A stretch of 64,000 nucleotides of DNA from Actinoallomurus sp963799975. Its GTDB lineage: Bacteria > Actinomycetota > Actinomycetes > Streptosporangiales > Streptosporangiaceae. The notes under the pieces are model-generated. The model did not search any database, had not been told where the DNA came from, and worked only from the letters and a program-made list of their open reading frames with translations. Positions 1-7,561 of this stretch are shown piece after piece; positions within the stretch are counted from its first letter, which is position 1; every line of letters begins with the position of its first letter. Both the position numbers and the translations under genes were made by a program. Location: assembly GCA_963799975.1 (NCBI GenBank), contig CAWCZF010000003.1, positions 1 through 64,000 of the forward strand. The letters run 5' to 3'.

Positions 1-123
1 GCCGGCCCGCGCGATGAGCGTGAGCACAGGGGAGGGCAGTTCCCGTCCTGGTAGGGACGCCGCGCACCGATACCGGGTTGACAGGAATCGCCCTCTCGAT
101 CAACGTCCAAGCGGGGAGGGAGT

Positions 124-399
124 ATGTCCACTCAGCCGGGCGATACGGATCCTACTGGTCAGCTCCAGCCCAACCTGAATTCACCGCTACCCGACACCTT
201 GAGATCAAGAGTGGGAATTCTTCCACTCTGTGCGGGAGTCAATGGAGTGATCGAAAAAAGAAAGATCATTTTCAGCGCTGAAGTAACAGTAGATTTCTTC
301 AGCACTCAGGGCCGAATGAGGCTGAGACTCCTCGGTCGAGTCTGCCATGAAGGTGCCTTTCAGCTCAAAGTCACAGGGAAGTATGAGGCGACCGACTAA
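124..399 (+). CDS. possible small hypothetical protein, 91 aa
   Basis: I do not recognise this protein. Support comes from initiation signals rather than homology: a TTGACA hexamer at 78-83, a weaker CAACGT hexamer 17 bases later, then GGGAGGGAG just before the ATG. The product starts polar and Pro/Asn-rich and ends in a basic, beta-prone half. Third-position GC is mixed and unlike the neighbouring genes, so it may be a remnant or foreign. It overlaps the opposite-strand frame at 205-348, and at most one of the two is likely to be real. Confidence 0.25.
   Translation: MSTQPGDTDPTGQLQPNLNSPLPDTLRSRVGILPLCAGVNGVIEKRKIIFSAEVTVDFFSTQGRMRLRLLGRVCHEGAFQLKVTGKYEATD
205..348 (-). CDS. possible small acidic protein, 47 aa
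   Basis: An alternative reading of the left flank on the minus strand. The ATG at 348 is preceded by GAAAGG about seven bases upstream. The 47-residue product is acidic and rich in Ser, Glu and Asp with several aromatics. No family is recognised. Codon usage does not decide between this frame and the 124-399 frame on the other strand. It is listed because it is too short for ordinary gene callers. Confidence 0.2.
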   Translation of the reverse strand: MADSTEESQPHSALSAEEIYCYFSAENDLSFFDHSIDSRTEWKNSHS

Positions 400-732
400 A
401 GGCATGCCTGACCAGCGGCGCGCGTCGCCCGACCCGGCGCCAGCATGCGCGGGCTCCCTCCACACCTCCTCGTAACATCTTCCGGCCGACCGGAGAAGGA
501 ACACGGCGCGACATATCAGACCGAGAAATCTCTGCTGGCCCGATTCTGGGAGGAGCCATATTGCCAGATTCCATGACCGAAGGCAAATTTCCACCTAGAA
601 GGACATATAGCCCATTGAGCTTCACGACGACACAATTGGACAGATACGCGAAATCACTGACATTGTAGGACTTATACCCAAGATCCCAATATAGAGATAG
701 GAGCTAGGAGTTCGACGACAAACAACCACTGG

Positions 733-762
733 TTGACGCACTATCAGGTCGTCAAATACCTA
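733..762 (+). promoter_or_regulatory. promoter with embedded inverted repeat before the ATPase gene
   Basis: TTGACG at 733-738 is followed after 18 bases by TACCTA at 757-762, a plausible -35/-10 pair 17 bases before the GTG at 780. The -35 is also the left arm of a perfect 6-bp inverted repeat, TTGACG at 733-738 and CGTCAA at 750-755 with an 11-base spacer. Because the first gene encodes an N-terminal XRE-type HTH, this repeat is a natural candidate for an autoregulatory operator. That link is inference. Confidence 0.45.
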
Positions 763-779
763 CCAAGGATAGGAATCCG

Positions 780-2845
780 GTGGAAGATGCCGAGAGCTTC
801 GGTCTGTGGTTGGCCCGCCAACTGCGCCGACGCGGGATGAACCAGGCCGAGTTGGCCGCGGAGCTCGAGGTGACCCGCGCGGCGGTGTCGGCCTGGGTGA
901 CCGGGCGGGCCGAGCCCCGGCTGGACAAGATTCAGGCCATCGAGAAGATCCTCGCCCTCAGCGCCGGCTCGGTATTCAGCCGGGAGGACGGGCTCGACCC
1001 GGCTGATGATCTGTTCTGGTACCACCGGCGCGGCCATGTGGACGGTGGCAGGGAACTCGGGAACGCCGCGGCCTTCGCCTTCGACGCGGATCTGTCGGTG
1101 CTCGCACGCGAGGCCACCCAGAACAGCCTTGATGAACGCCACGACCTCGGTTACCTGATGAAGTCCGCTACACGCTCCATGAGATCTCCGGCGAACGTCT
1201 CCATCGTTTCCAGCGAACGCTTCGCTGGGATGCGCTCGAGCCCCATTTCGCGGCCGCGGCGGATCCCCGGCAGAAGGTCGGCCGAGTACTCACCGATGTA
1301 CCGCGAGACCTTCGCGAGACCGGGCGTTCCTGCCGCTCCGGATCGTGACTACAACGCCCGCGGACTGACCGGGAACGACTACGAGGATGGCCGATTCGCC
1401 GCAGTCGTACGCCGGCAGTTGGACAGTTACAAGCGGGGCACCGCCGGTGGTTCGTATGGCCTCGGTAAAGCCACGCTGTGGGCCACCAGCCGATTGGGCC
1501 TCGTCCTTATCAACAGCACCCTGTCCGAGCCGTACGGCGGGCGTAGCGAACGACGCCTCGTAGGCCGACTGGACCTGCCCTGGCGCGCCTCGGCAGCACG
1601 GACTACGCGGGGCCTGCTTGGCTCGGCGTACCGGATCCACAGCACGACGGGGCGGCGCGGTCCTGGTGGGCGGACGAACGCACGGTCGACGACCTCTTCC
1701 TCCGGCGGGAGAGCGACGACCCGGGCACGTCGTTCCTGATAGTGGGTGCGCACGATGGCTCCGGTGAGACGAACGGGCTGGAGGAGATGCACGGCGCTCT
1801 CGTCCGCGGCCTCGCCGAGAGTTTTTGGGCATGCATGATCGCGCCTACGGGCATGGCTCCGATGCTCGAGGCGTCCGTGGTCACCTTGCGCAACGGCGTC
1901 GTCGTGGTGGCCGAAGAATCGGTCGATCCACATCGATTCCAGCCAGCTCGCGCGCGCGCCGTGAAGTCCTTCCTCGAAGGCAGTACCGTCCCGGCGCTGA
2001 CGTCGGCCGACGATGTGGTCCAGGCCTCGGTCGCCCTCTCGGTTCCGCCTCTCAAGGAGAACCCCAAGGGTCGTTCGACGCAGCACAGCGCCGTACTCCT
2101 GCTGACCGCCACGGACGAGGAGGACCCGACGCCCAATCGCCTGGTCTGTATGCGCAGTAGCCGAATGGTCGTTATGGAGCGTCCGATCACCGACCTCCCC
2201 ATGGGATCGCCCCGTTTCCAGGCCGTTCTCCTGGCCGGTCATGCGACGGACTCGGATACGGCCGATGCGGAGACCGCCGAACGATTTCTCCGTACGGCGG
2301 AACCTCCGGAGCACAACGACTGGAAGAAGACCGATGACCTGACCGCCACGTATGCGCGAGGGGCGGCCTCTCGGCTCCGCGAGTTCCGTGCGGCGATGCC
2401 TGAAGAGATCCGTCGGATCCTCCGTCGGCCGGAGGAAAAGAGCGACGAAGGTCCCGCGGCCCTTCGAGACCTGCTCAATCTCGATCCTCCGCCTACGCCG
2501 CGGAGTCCCGGCTTTCCCGCTGTCAAGGACGTCGACGGAACCATCCTGGCGGACGGCACCCTGCGGCTACGTGTGGAGGTCAAGCTGCCGGAGCGAAGCG
2601 ATCCGTGGCTCATGACGCCCACGCTTCGATTCGCGACCATGTCCGGTCCCAAACCGGAGGGCAGCTGGGTGCAGCTGGTCGCCGAGACCGGTTGTGAGGT
2701 GACCGACGCGATGAATCTGCAGTTCACCCCAGGTGTGCGGACCGCTGCCTTCACGGGGATCAGCGACGTACTAAGCCACCCGGTGAGCACCGACATGGCG
2801 ATCGCCGAGGTGGATCTCCGCCGTGTGAAGGAGTCGGCCTCATGA
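780..2845 (+). pseudogene. HTH-GHKL (MutL/MORC-like) ATPase, broken by four frame lesions
   Basis: Starts at GTG 780 behind AAGGATAGGA. Residues 1-60 form an XRE-type HTH. A GHKL ATPase follows: the N-box REATQNSLDER has E111 and N115; the D-x-(G/A)-x-G loop is DYNARGLTG; the glycine lid is GGSYGLGKATLW; a beta-rich C-terminal part ends at 2845. The reading frame shifts near 1150, 1320-1327, 1346 and 1585, each time as if one base were missing (frame order 0,2,1,0,2). Adding four bases gives 2070 nt, a continuous 689-codon gene. The third break cuts through the sequence coding RIV-DYNARG. Family knowledge: such ATPases partner methylases and Vsr-like nucleases in restriction loci. The gene is either a young pseudogene or misassembled; all lesions being deletions favours sequencing error, while clustering in one gene allows real decay. 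Confidence 0.8.
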
Positions 2846-3795
2846 AGAGGTTCATTCCCTATCCGACGCTCGTGGGCGACGTCTCATTGGAGATACGCGA
2901 GGCGAGACTCGACGGGATCCCACTTCACCTCGGCATGATCTCGGGCAGCCACCGGATGATCGCGCTGCATCAGGTCGAACGCTCCGCGTGGGAGGAGGCC
3001 CGGCTCAATGTTCGGTTGAAGGTCCCGCAGGCAGAGCTCGACTCTCCTCGCTGGTCCGAGGTCACCTGCGTGATCGTCGCGGCAGAGCGCCGCACCCAGA
3101 CTCGAACCGTCACCCCATTGCGCCACGAGAGCGACGACGGCTTGTGGACGGGGACCGTGACCTTGCATCGCGATCACCATGTCGGACAGGTCGACCTGTC
3201 CGGACACGTGGTCGCGACCGTCGGCGGTGTGGCCGGTCGGGCGATCGGATCCACCGAACATCACTGGACGGTCGATCTGAAGGCGCGCAGACCCCTCAAG
3301 CAACGGGAGATGCGAATCGTTTCGGTGAACTTCGCCGACGAGGCTCATCCACATCTTCACCCATACAGGAACGACCCTTGGAGCGTCGATGCGAGCGCCG
3401 ACGAACCGATCGTCTATCTCAACACCGGTTTCGAGGGACTCACTCATTTGCTCCACAGCAGTGACCGCGCCGTGCGGAACGCTCTGTCGGCTCAGATCGC
3501 GGCGGACGCCTGGACCGCCATGTTCAGCGCAGCGGTATACGCGGCGGGCGCCGAGGACGGACAGCCCGTGTGGCCAGGTGGCTGGAGGGACTCGGTGCTC
3601 AGGCGGATGCTGCCCGACATGTTCCCTGATCGGTCGCCCGATGACGCCCTCTTCGAGGTGGTCACGCGGAGGGACCTGGGTGAGGGCGGCGGTGACCTCC
3701 AGACCCGACTGCTTCACGCCGCTGGCAGGCAGGCGATGACGCCTCGACACCTCGGCGGCTTCATCCGCATGTTCGACCGCAAGGAGTACGCATGA
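2842..3795 (+). CDS. unknown protein of the defence operon, 317 aa
   Basis: Not recognised. Its ATG overlaps the stop of the ATPase gene as ATGA, so translation is probably coupled and the product likely acts with the ATPase. The first 170 or so residues look beta-strand rich with alternating charged and hydrophobic positions. After a His/Pro-rich turn (HPHLHPYRNDPW, near residue 173) the rest looks mostly helical, with a Trp-containing segment. There is no signal peptide, membrane segment or visible nuclease or helicase motif. A structural or target-recognition subunit is possible, but nothing in the sequence proves it. Confidence 0.75.
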   Translation: MKRFIPYPTLVGDVSLEIREARLDGIPLHLGMISGSHRMIALHQVERSAWEEARLNVRLKVPQAELDSPRWSEVTCVIVAAERRTQTRTVTPLRHESDDGLWTGTVTLHRDHHVGQVDLSGHVVATVGGVAGRAIGSTEHHWTVDLKARRPLKQREMRIVSVNFADEAHPHLHPYRNDPWSVDASADEPIVYLNTGFEGLTHLLHSSDRAVRNALSAQIAADAWTAMFSAAVYAAGAEDGQPVWPGGWRDSVLRRMLPDMFPDRSPDDALFEVVTRRDLGEGGGDLQTRLLHAAGRQAMTPRHLGGFIRMFDRKEYA

Positions 3796-4688
3796 GCGTC
3801 CCACGGGCCGCGACGAAGCCCCCCGAATGCCTCGCCTTGCTCCCTGACCGCGAGGCGTCCAAGTACCTGAGCGTCGCCATACTCCTCGGTACAGAAAAGC
3901 TTCCCCAGAACGCGCTCGCTGCGGCCTGCGTCCCTCTCGGCGACGATTCACGCTGGCAGGCCCAACCACTCCGCGAGTTGGTCGACGAGGCGATGCGTCG
4001 CTTCGCCGACTCACCGACGAAGGCCGACGCATGGTTGGCGCCGAGACTTCACGCGGTCCTGCGCCTGACTCGGAGAGAGGCTGCCGAGTCAGGGTTGTGG
4101 AACTTCCTCGCGCTACGCCTGGGATCGGACTATGCGTTGTGGCGTCATACCGGACGCGACAAGGACGGCGCGCCAAGGCCCGTCAGCCCGCTCCGCCTCT
4201 GCGGGCCTTTCCACACTCAGGTGTTCTCGCGCCTCTGGTGGGCCGCCGAGTTGTTCCGCGACGGCAGCGACTATCGGCCGGTGGAGATCGCGTGTGGAAA
4301 TCAGGACGTGTTGAACACGACGCTGCGGCTGGCGATCACGCATCACCGCCCCACCGCTCAGGCGGTCATCCGACTGCTCACCACGCAAACACTTCGCCAG
4401 GGGCGAGAGGTCAACGCGCTCACCAAGGCGATCAACGCTGCGGCGAGCACCCTGGTCTTCGAGATCATCGCCCCCGATACCAGACCGGACCCGGATGCGT
4501 ATCGGACCTGGCTCGACCAGGTCGGCATGGCACACGTTCCCTACGAGGCTCTGCCCGACGGACCGGATGACGGTTCGGTGCCACCGGACACCGTCGGAGC
4601 GCTGCTTCCTCTCTTCACGAAGCTCTTCGAAGAGGCACCGGTACGTGGCCGGGAGACGGGGCAAGAGCGCGATGCTCAGCAGCCTTGA
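3792..4688 (+). CDS. unknown protein of the defence operon, 298 aa
   Basis: Not recognised with certainty. It overlaps the preceding gene by ATGA and the next methylase gene by 17 bases, so it belongs to the same translational unit. The product looks largely helical and rich in Leu, Ala and Arg, with a Trp/Tyr-rich middle (AESGLWNFLALRLGSDYALW, about residues 98-117) and an acidic stretch before the end. No catalytic motif, signal peptide or membrane segment is visible. Proteins of this size and look occur beside actinobacterial methylase/Vsr genes as uncharacterised DUFs, but I cannot confirm a family name. Confidence 0.75.
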   Translation: MSVPRAATKPPECLALLPDREASKYLSVAILLGTEKLPQNALAAACVPLGDDSRWQAQPLRELVDEAMRRFADSPTKADAWLAPRLHAVLRLTRREAAESGLWNFLALRLGSDYALWRHTGRDKDGAPRPVSPLRLCGPFHTQVFSRLWWAAELFRDGSDYRPVEIACGNQDVLNTTLRLAITHHRPTAQAVIRLLTTQTLRQGREVNALTKAINAAASTLVFEIIAPDTRPDPDAYRTWLDQVGMAHVPYEALPDGPDDGSVPPDTVGALLPLFTKLFEEAPVRGRETGQERDAQQP

Positions 4689-5640
4689 GATCTGCGCGGG
4701 AGCGGGTGGCCAGGCGCTGGGACTCGAACGCGCCGGCTTCGAGCCCGTCATGCTGATCGAGAACGACCCCGATGCCTGTGCCACGCTCACGGCCAACCGC
4801 CCCGGTTGGGACGTGATGCAGACGGATCTGGGGCTCTTCACCGGAGCCGAACATCGGCAGGTCCTCGATGTGGACCTGCTGTCCGGCGGGATGCCGCGCA
4901 CTCCATACTCGATCACCGGGCGACAGCGTGGCGCCGAGGACGAGCGCGATCTCATCGAGGCCGCCGTTTGGTTGGCCAGCGAGGTACGCCCAAGAGCGAT
5001 CATGATCGAGAACGTCTCGCCATTGCTGAACGACGACAGGTTCGCGGAGCGCCGCAAGTTCGTCTCCGAGATGCTCCATCACCTGGGTTACGGCTTCGTG
5101 TGGGGCACTCTCCACGCTGAGGACTTCGGGGTACCTCAACGCCGAGAGCACAGCGTTCTCGTCGCCATGGCACCGAGCGCCCTCGACCGCTTCCGATGGC
5201 CCGAGCCGACCGAGACACCGCCCACGGTGGGAGCCGCTCTCCGCGAATCGATGGCGATCGGAGGTTGGAGCGGCGCCGATGCCTGGGCGGAGGCGGCGGC
5301 CGGCATCGCACCGACGATCGTCGGTGGCTCCAAACAGCACGGGGGCGCCGACCTCGGCCCGACCGGCGCCAAGAAGGCATGGGAACGGCTGGGTATCAAC
5401 GGCAGCAGTCTTGGAGACTTCCCTCCTCCTCCCGAGTTCGTCCTCGTCCACGGGGTCGGCAAGAACGGCCGTGATGGCCTGCCCCGACTGACGATTCCGC
5501 AGGTAGCGCTCCTTCAGGGCTTTCCGGACGACTGGGTCGTCGCCGGCCGGAAGACCTCCCGCTATCGCCAGATCGCCCAGGCCGTGCCGCCTCCGGTGGC
5601 CGAGGCGGTGGGCAGGCGAATCGCGCACGCACTGACCTAG
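4672..5640 (+). CDS. C5-cytosine methyltransferase homologue with Cys-to-Arg catalytic change
   Basis: The ATG at 4672 was chosen because the fold begins there (motif I LEICAGAGGQALGLE) and GGGAGACGGGGC precedes it; the same frame is open upstream to 4495 but that overlaps the previous gene. The 322-residue protein keeps motif VI IMIENV, motif VIII VPQRRE and the C-terminal motif IX/X region (PQVALLQGFPDDW, then QIAQAVPPPVAEA). Motif IV reads GGMPRTPYS instead of GGPPCQ-FS: the catalytic cysteine position is Arg76 (CGC at 4897-4899). The frame is otherwise complete, so this is not a decayed gene. It is probably unable to form the covalent cytosine adduct and may serve as a DNA-binding or regulatory partner of the active enzyme downstream. 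That role is inference. Confidence 0.88.
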   Translation: MLSSLEICAGAGGQALGLERAGFEPVMLIENDPDACATLTANRPGWDVMQTDLGLFTGAEHRQVLDVDLLSGGMPRTPYSITGRQRGAEDERDLIEAAVWLASEVRPRAIMIENVSPLLNDDRFAERRKFVSEMLHHLGYGFVWGTLHAEDFGVPQRREHSVLVAMAPSALDRFRWPEPTETPPTVGAALRESMAIGGWSGADAWAEAAAGIAPTIVGGSKQHGGADLGPTGAKKAWERLGINGSSLGDFPPPPEFVLVHGVGKNGRDGLPRLTIPQVALLQGFPDDWVVAGRKTSRYRQIAQAVPPPVAEAVGRRIAHALT

Positions 5641-5686
5641 CGGTAACATCTATTGCGAATCGCCCCAACGGCCCCGTGGATGACGA

Positions 5687-5692
5687 GATAAT
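5687..5692 (+). promoter_or_regulatory. -10 element of the second methylase, leaderless start
   Basis: GATAAT lies six bases before the ATG at 5699 and no Shine-Dalgarno sequence intervenes, which suggests transcription starts at or near the start codon. No convincing -35 is visible. Confidence 0.4.
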
Positions 5693-5698
5693 ACGATC

Positions 5699-6907
5699 AT
5701 GACGACGGCCGCCCGCGACACGATCAACGTCGTTGATCTCTTTGCAGGTTGTGGCGGTCTGACGCAGGGTTTCCATGAGTTCCGGTCTGCTGCCGACGCG
5801 ACTTCTTCACCGTTTCGGACTGTCGGAGCCGTCGAATGGGACGTCGCCGCGGCCTCGACCTATGCGGCGAACTTCGCCGGACCCGACGATGAAGATCTCG
5901 TCTTCGCCGGAGACATCGCACAGTGGCCTTCCGGTCCGGTCCCATCGGATGTCGACGTCATCCTGGGCGGTCCGCCGTGCCAAGGCTTCTCAGGGCTCGG
6001 TAAGGGTGATGTCGACGATCCTCGCAACAAGCTTTGGCGTGAATACACAAAGGTCGTCAACCTGCTGCATCCAAAAGTCTTCGTGATGGAGAACGTTGAC
6101 CGCTTTCTTCGGTCTCCCGAATACGATGCCCTGTTCACGGCCACCGAGAAGCCGGGTGGCGAGCTTCGCGACTACCATCTCGAGGAGGTCCGGGTCCTCA
6201 ACGCGGCCGACTACGGGGTCCCGCAGGCTCGGCGGCGCGCGATCGTCCTCGCCACCCGCCGCGATCTCATCGATGCTCACCTCGATGGCCAAGCGCTCGG
6301 ATATCCCGCGCCGACACACCGCAAGCCGACCTCCGGCCCGCTGTTCCCGGAGTTGGACAGCACCGGTCGACGGCCATGGATCCCCGTCAGCACGATCTTC
6401 GCTCGGACTCCTCTTGAGACGTCGAAGACCGCTCTACCTGATCGACGATGCTCACCTTTGGGCGTTGAACTGCCAGGCACATTCCGAACCACCGAACTAC
6501 ATATCGGACGCAATCCCCAAGAAAAATCGTTGAATCGGTACAAGGCGATTCCGCCTGGGGGAAACCGGCACAACCTTCCGCGCGAGCTCTCTACTGACAG
6601 CTGGCGGAATCACAGAACCGGCTCGCAGGACGTCATGGGGCGGCTACACGCCACTCGACCTTCTGTGACCATCCGTACGGAGTTCTACAAGCCCGAGAAG
6701 GGACGCTATCTTCACCCGGTCGCCCATCGACCGATCACTCATTATGAGGCGGCGCTGATCCAGGGATTTCCACCCGACTTCCTATGGTGTGGCAGTAAGG
6801 TTCAAATCGCGCGTCAGATCGGCAACGCGGTACCGATCGGACTGGCACGAGTGCTCGCGGGCACCGTTTACGACTACTTGTGCAGCGTGGGCGATGCGGC
6901 CGGCTGA
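5699..6907 (+). CDS. DNA (cytosine-5-)-methyltransferase, active type
   Basis: A 402-residue C5-MTase that methylates cytosine in a specific DNA site using S-adenosylmethionine. Motif I is VVDLFAGCGGLTQGF (residues 11-25), motif IV GGPPCQGFS carries catalytic Cys94, motif VI is VFVMENVDRF, motif VIII GVPQARRRA, and motif X QIARQIGNAVPIG closes the fold. The target-recognition region between VIII and IX is about 130 residues. It follows the Arg76 homologue after 58 bases and precedes vsr by 50 bases. Codon choice uses more A/T at third positions than flanking chromosomal genes, consistent with transfer. The recognition site cannot be read from sequence. Confidence 0.95.
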   Translation: MTTAARDTINVVDLFAGCGGLTQGFHEFRSAADATSSPFRTVGAVEWDVAAASTYAANFAGPDDEDLVFAGDIAQWPSGPVPSDVDVILGGPPCQGFSGLGKGDVDDPRNKLWREYTKVVNLLHPKVFVMENVDRFLRSPEYDALFTATEKPGGELRDYHLEEVRVLNAADYGVPQARRRAIVLATRRDLIDAHLDGQALGYPAPTHRKPTSGPLFPELDSTGRRPWIPVSTIFARTPLETSKTALPDRRCSPLGVELPGTFRTTELHIGRNPQEKSLNRYKAIPPGGNRHNLPRELSTDSWRNHRTGSQDVMGRLHATRPSVTIRTEFYKPEKGRYLHPVAHRPITHYEAALIQGFPPDFLWCGSKVQIARQIGNAVPIGLARVLAGTVYDYLCSVGDAAG

Positions 6908-6944
6908 CGCGAACTGCTTCGCACGCCTTGACGTCGAACTCACC

Positions 6945-6950
6945 TAAAGT
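6945..6950 (+). promoter_or_regulatory. -10 element of vsr, leaderless start
   Basis: TAAAGT is separated by seven bases from the ATG at 6958, with no ribosome-binding site between. It suggests that vsr can be transcribed on its own as a leaderless message in addition to read-through from the methylase. Confidence 0.4.
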
Positions 6951-6957
6951 GGTCCCA

Positions 6958-7392
6958 ATGACCGCCGTCAGACCTCCCCACGCTTCGAGCGAGGGCGTGC
7001 GCAAAAGCATGCAGGCCAACAAGGGCAAGGACACCAAACCGGAACTCGCTCTGCGTCGGGCCACCCATGCGCTCGGTCTGCGGTACCGCGTGTCGGTGCG
7101 CCCCTTGCCGAAGGTCCGTAGGACCGCGGACATGGTGTTCACCAGGGCGAGAGTCGCCGTCTTCATGGATGGTTGTTTCTGGCACGGCTGTCCGGACCAT
7201 CACACCAGATCTGCCACCAACGCGGACTACTGGGCGGAGAAGGTGGTGCGCAACCGTGCACGAGACGCCGAGACCGACCGGCTGCTCACCGAAGCCGGTT
7301 GGACGGTGATCAGGGTCTGGGAACACGAGAACCCGGCGGAAGCGGCCATTCGCGTATCCGAAACCGTGAGGAAGTCGACCGCACCGCGGTAG
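6958..7392 (+). CDS. vsr: very short patch repair (Vsr-type) endonuclease
   Basis: A 144-residue Vsr-family PD-(D/E)XK nuclease. Classical Vsr nicks at T:G mismatches made when 5-methylcytosine deaminates. In MutL/MORC-type loci Vsr-like proteins are proposed to be the restriction nuclease. Visible features are MQANKGKDTKPE with Glu29, the catalytic Asp58 in RTADMVF, and VFMDGCFWHGCPDHH (residues 68-82), which carries the aromatic wedge FW and the His/Cys metal-site residues, followed by GWTVIRVWEHE. ATG 6958 is preferred over the in-frame start at 6880, which lies inside the methylase gene. The family is certain; whether it repairs or restricts is open. Confidence 0.93.
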   Translation: MTAVRPPHASSEGVRKSMQANKGKDTKPELALRRATHALGLRYRVSVRPLPKVRRTADMVFTRARVAVFMDGCFWHGCPDHHTRSATNADYWAEKVVRNRARDAETDRLLTEAGWTVIRVWEHENPAEAAIRVSETVRKSTAPR

Positions 7393-7561
7393 CGAGAACG
7401 AGGGCACGGTGCCGACCCGGCACTGCCCGTTCCGGTCCCACGACCTCCTCGAAGTAGCGCATCCGGCGTGGCGCCGCCCGCCCGCCTCCCGTACGGCCCT
7501 CAGGCAATCTGGAGTTTGCCGAGTTATTTCATACGGGAAGGAAAGCGCAAAGGGGGTCGCG

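Larger units (their letters stand above)
1..732. other. left flank with no secure gene
   Basis: This stretch is visibly less GC-rich than the rest of the window and no long frame with actinobacterial codon bias crosses it. Two short overlapping frames on opposite strands (124-399 + and 205-348 -) each have some initiation signals and are listed separately as mutually exclusive, low-confidence candidates. The part from about 600 to 732 is AT-richer still and holds nothing I can name. It probably marks the edge of the acquired segment that starts at 780. Confidence 0.5.

Noticed and set aside
1427..2314. 295-codon minus-strand frame over the ATPase gene
   Set aside because: Arg-rich shadow; the plus strand encodes conserved GHKL sequence through this region once the frame breaks are bridged.
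4495..4671. Upstream extension of the first methylase frame
   Set aside because: It overlaps the preceding coupled gene almost entirely and adds 59 residues before motif I, whereas ATG 4672 has a ribosome-binding site and starts two residues before the conserved fold.
780..7392. Assignment of the operon to DISARM or BREX
   Set aside because: Those systems need DrmA/DrmB-type helicase/phospholipase-D genes or PglX/PglZ/BrxC; none is present, and the GHKL ATPase, paired C5-methylases and Vsr do not fit them.
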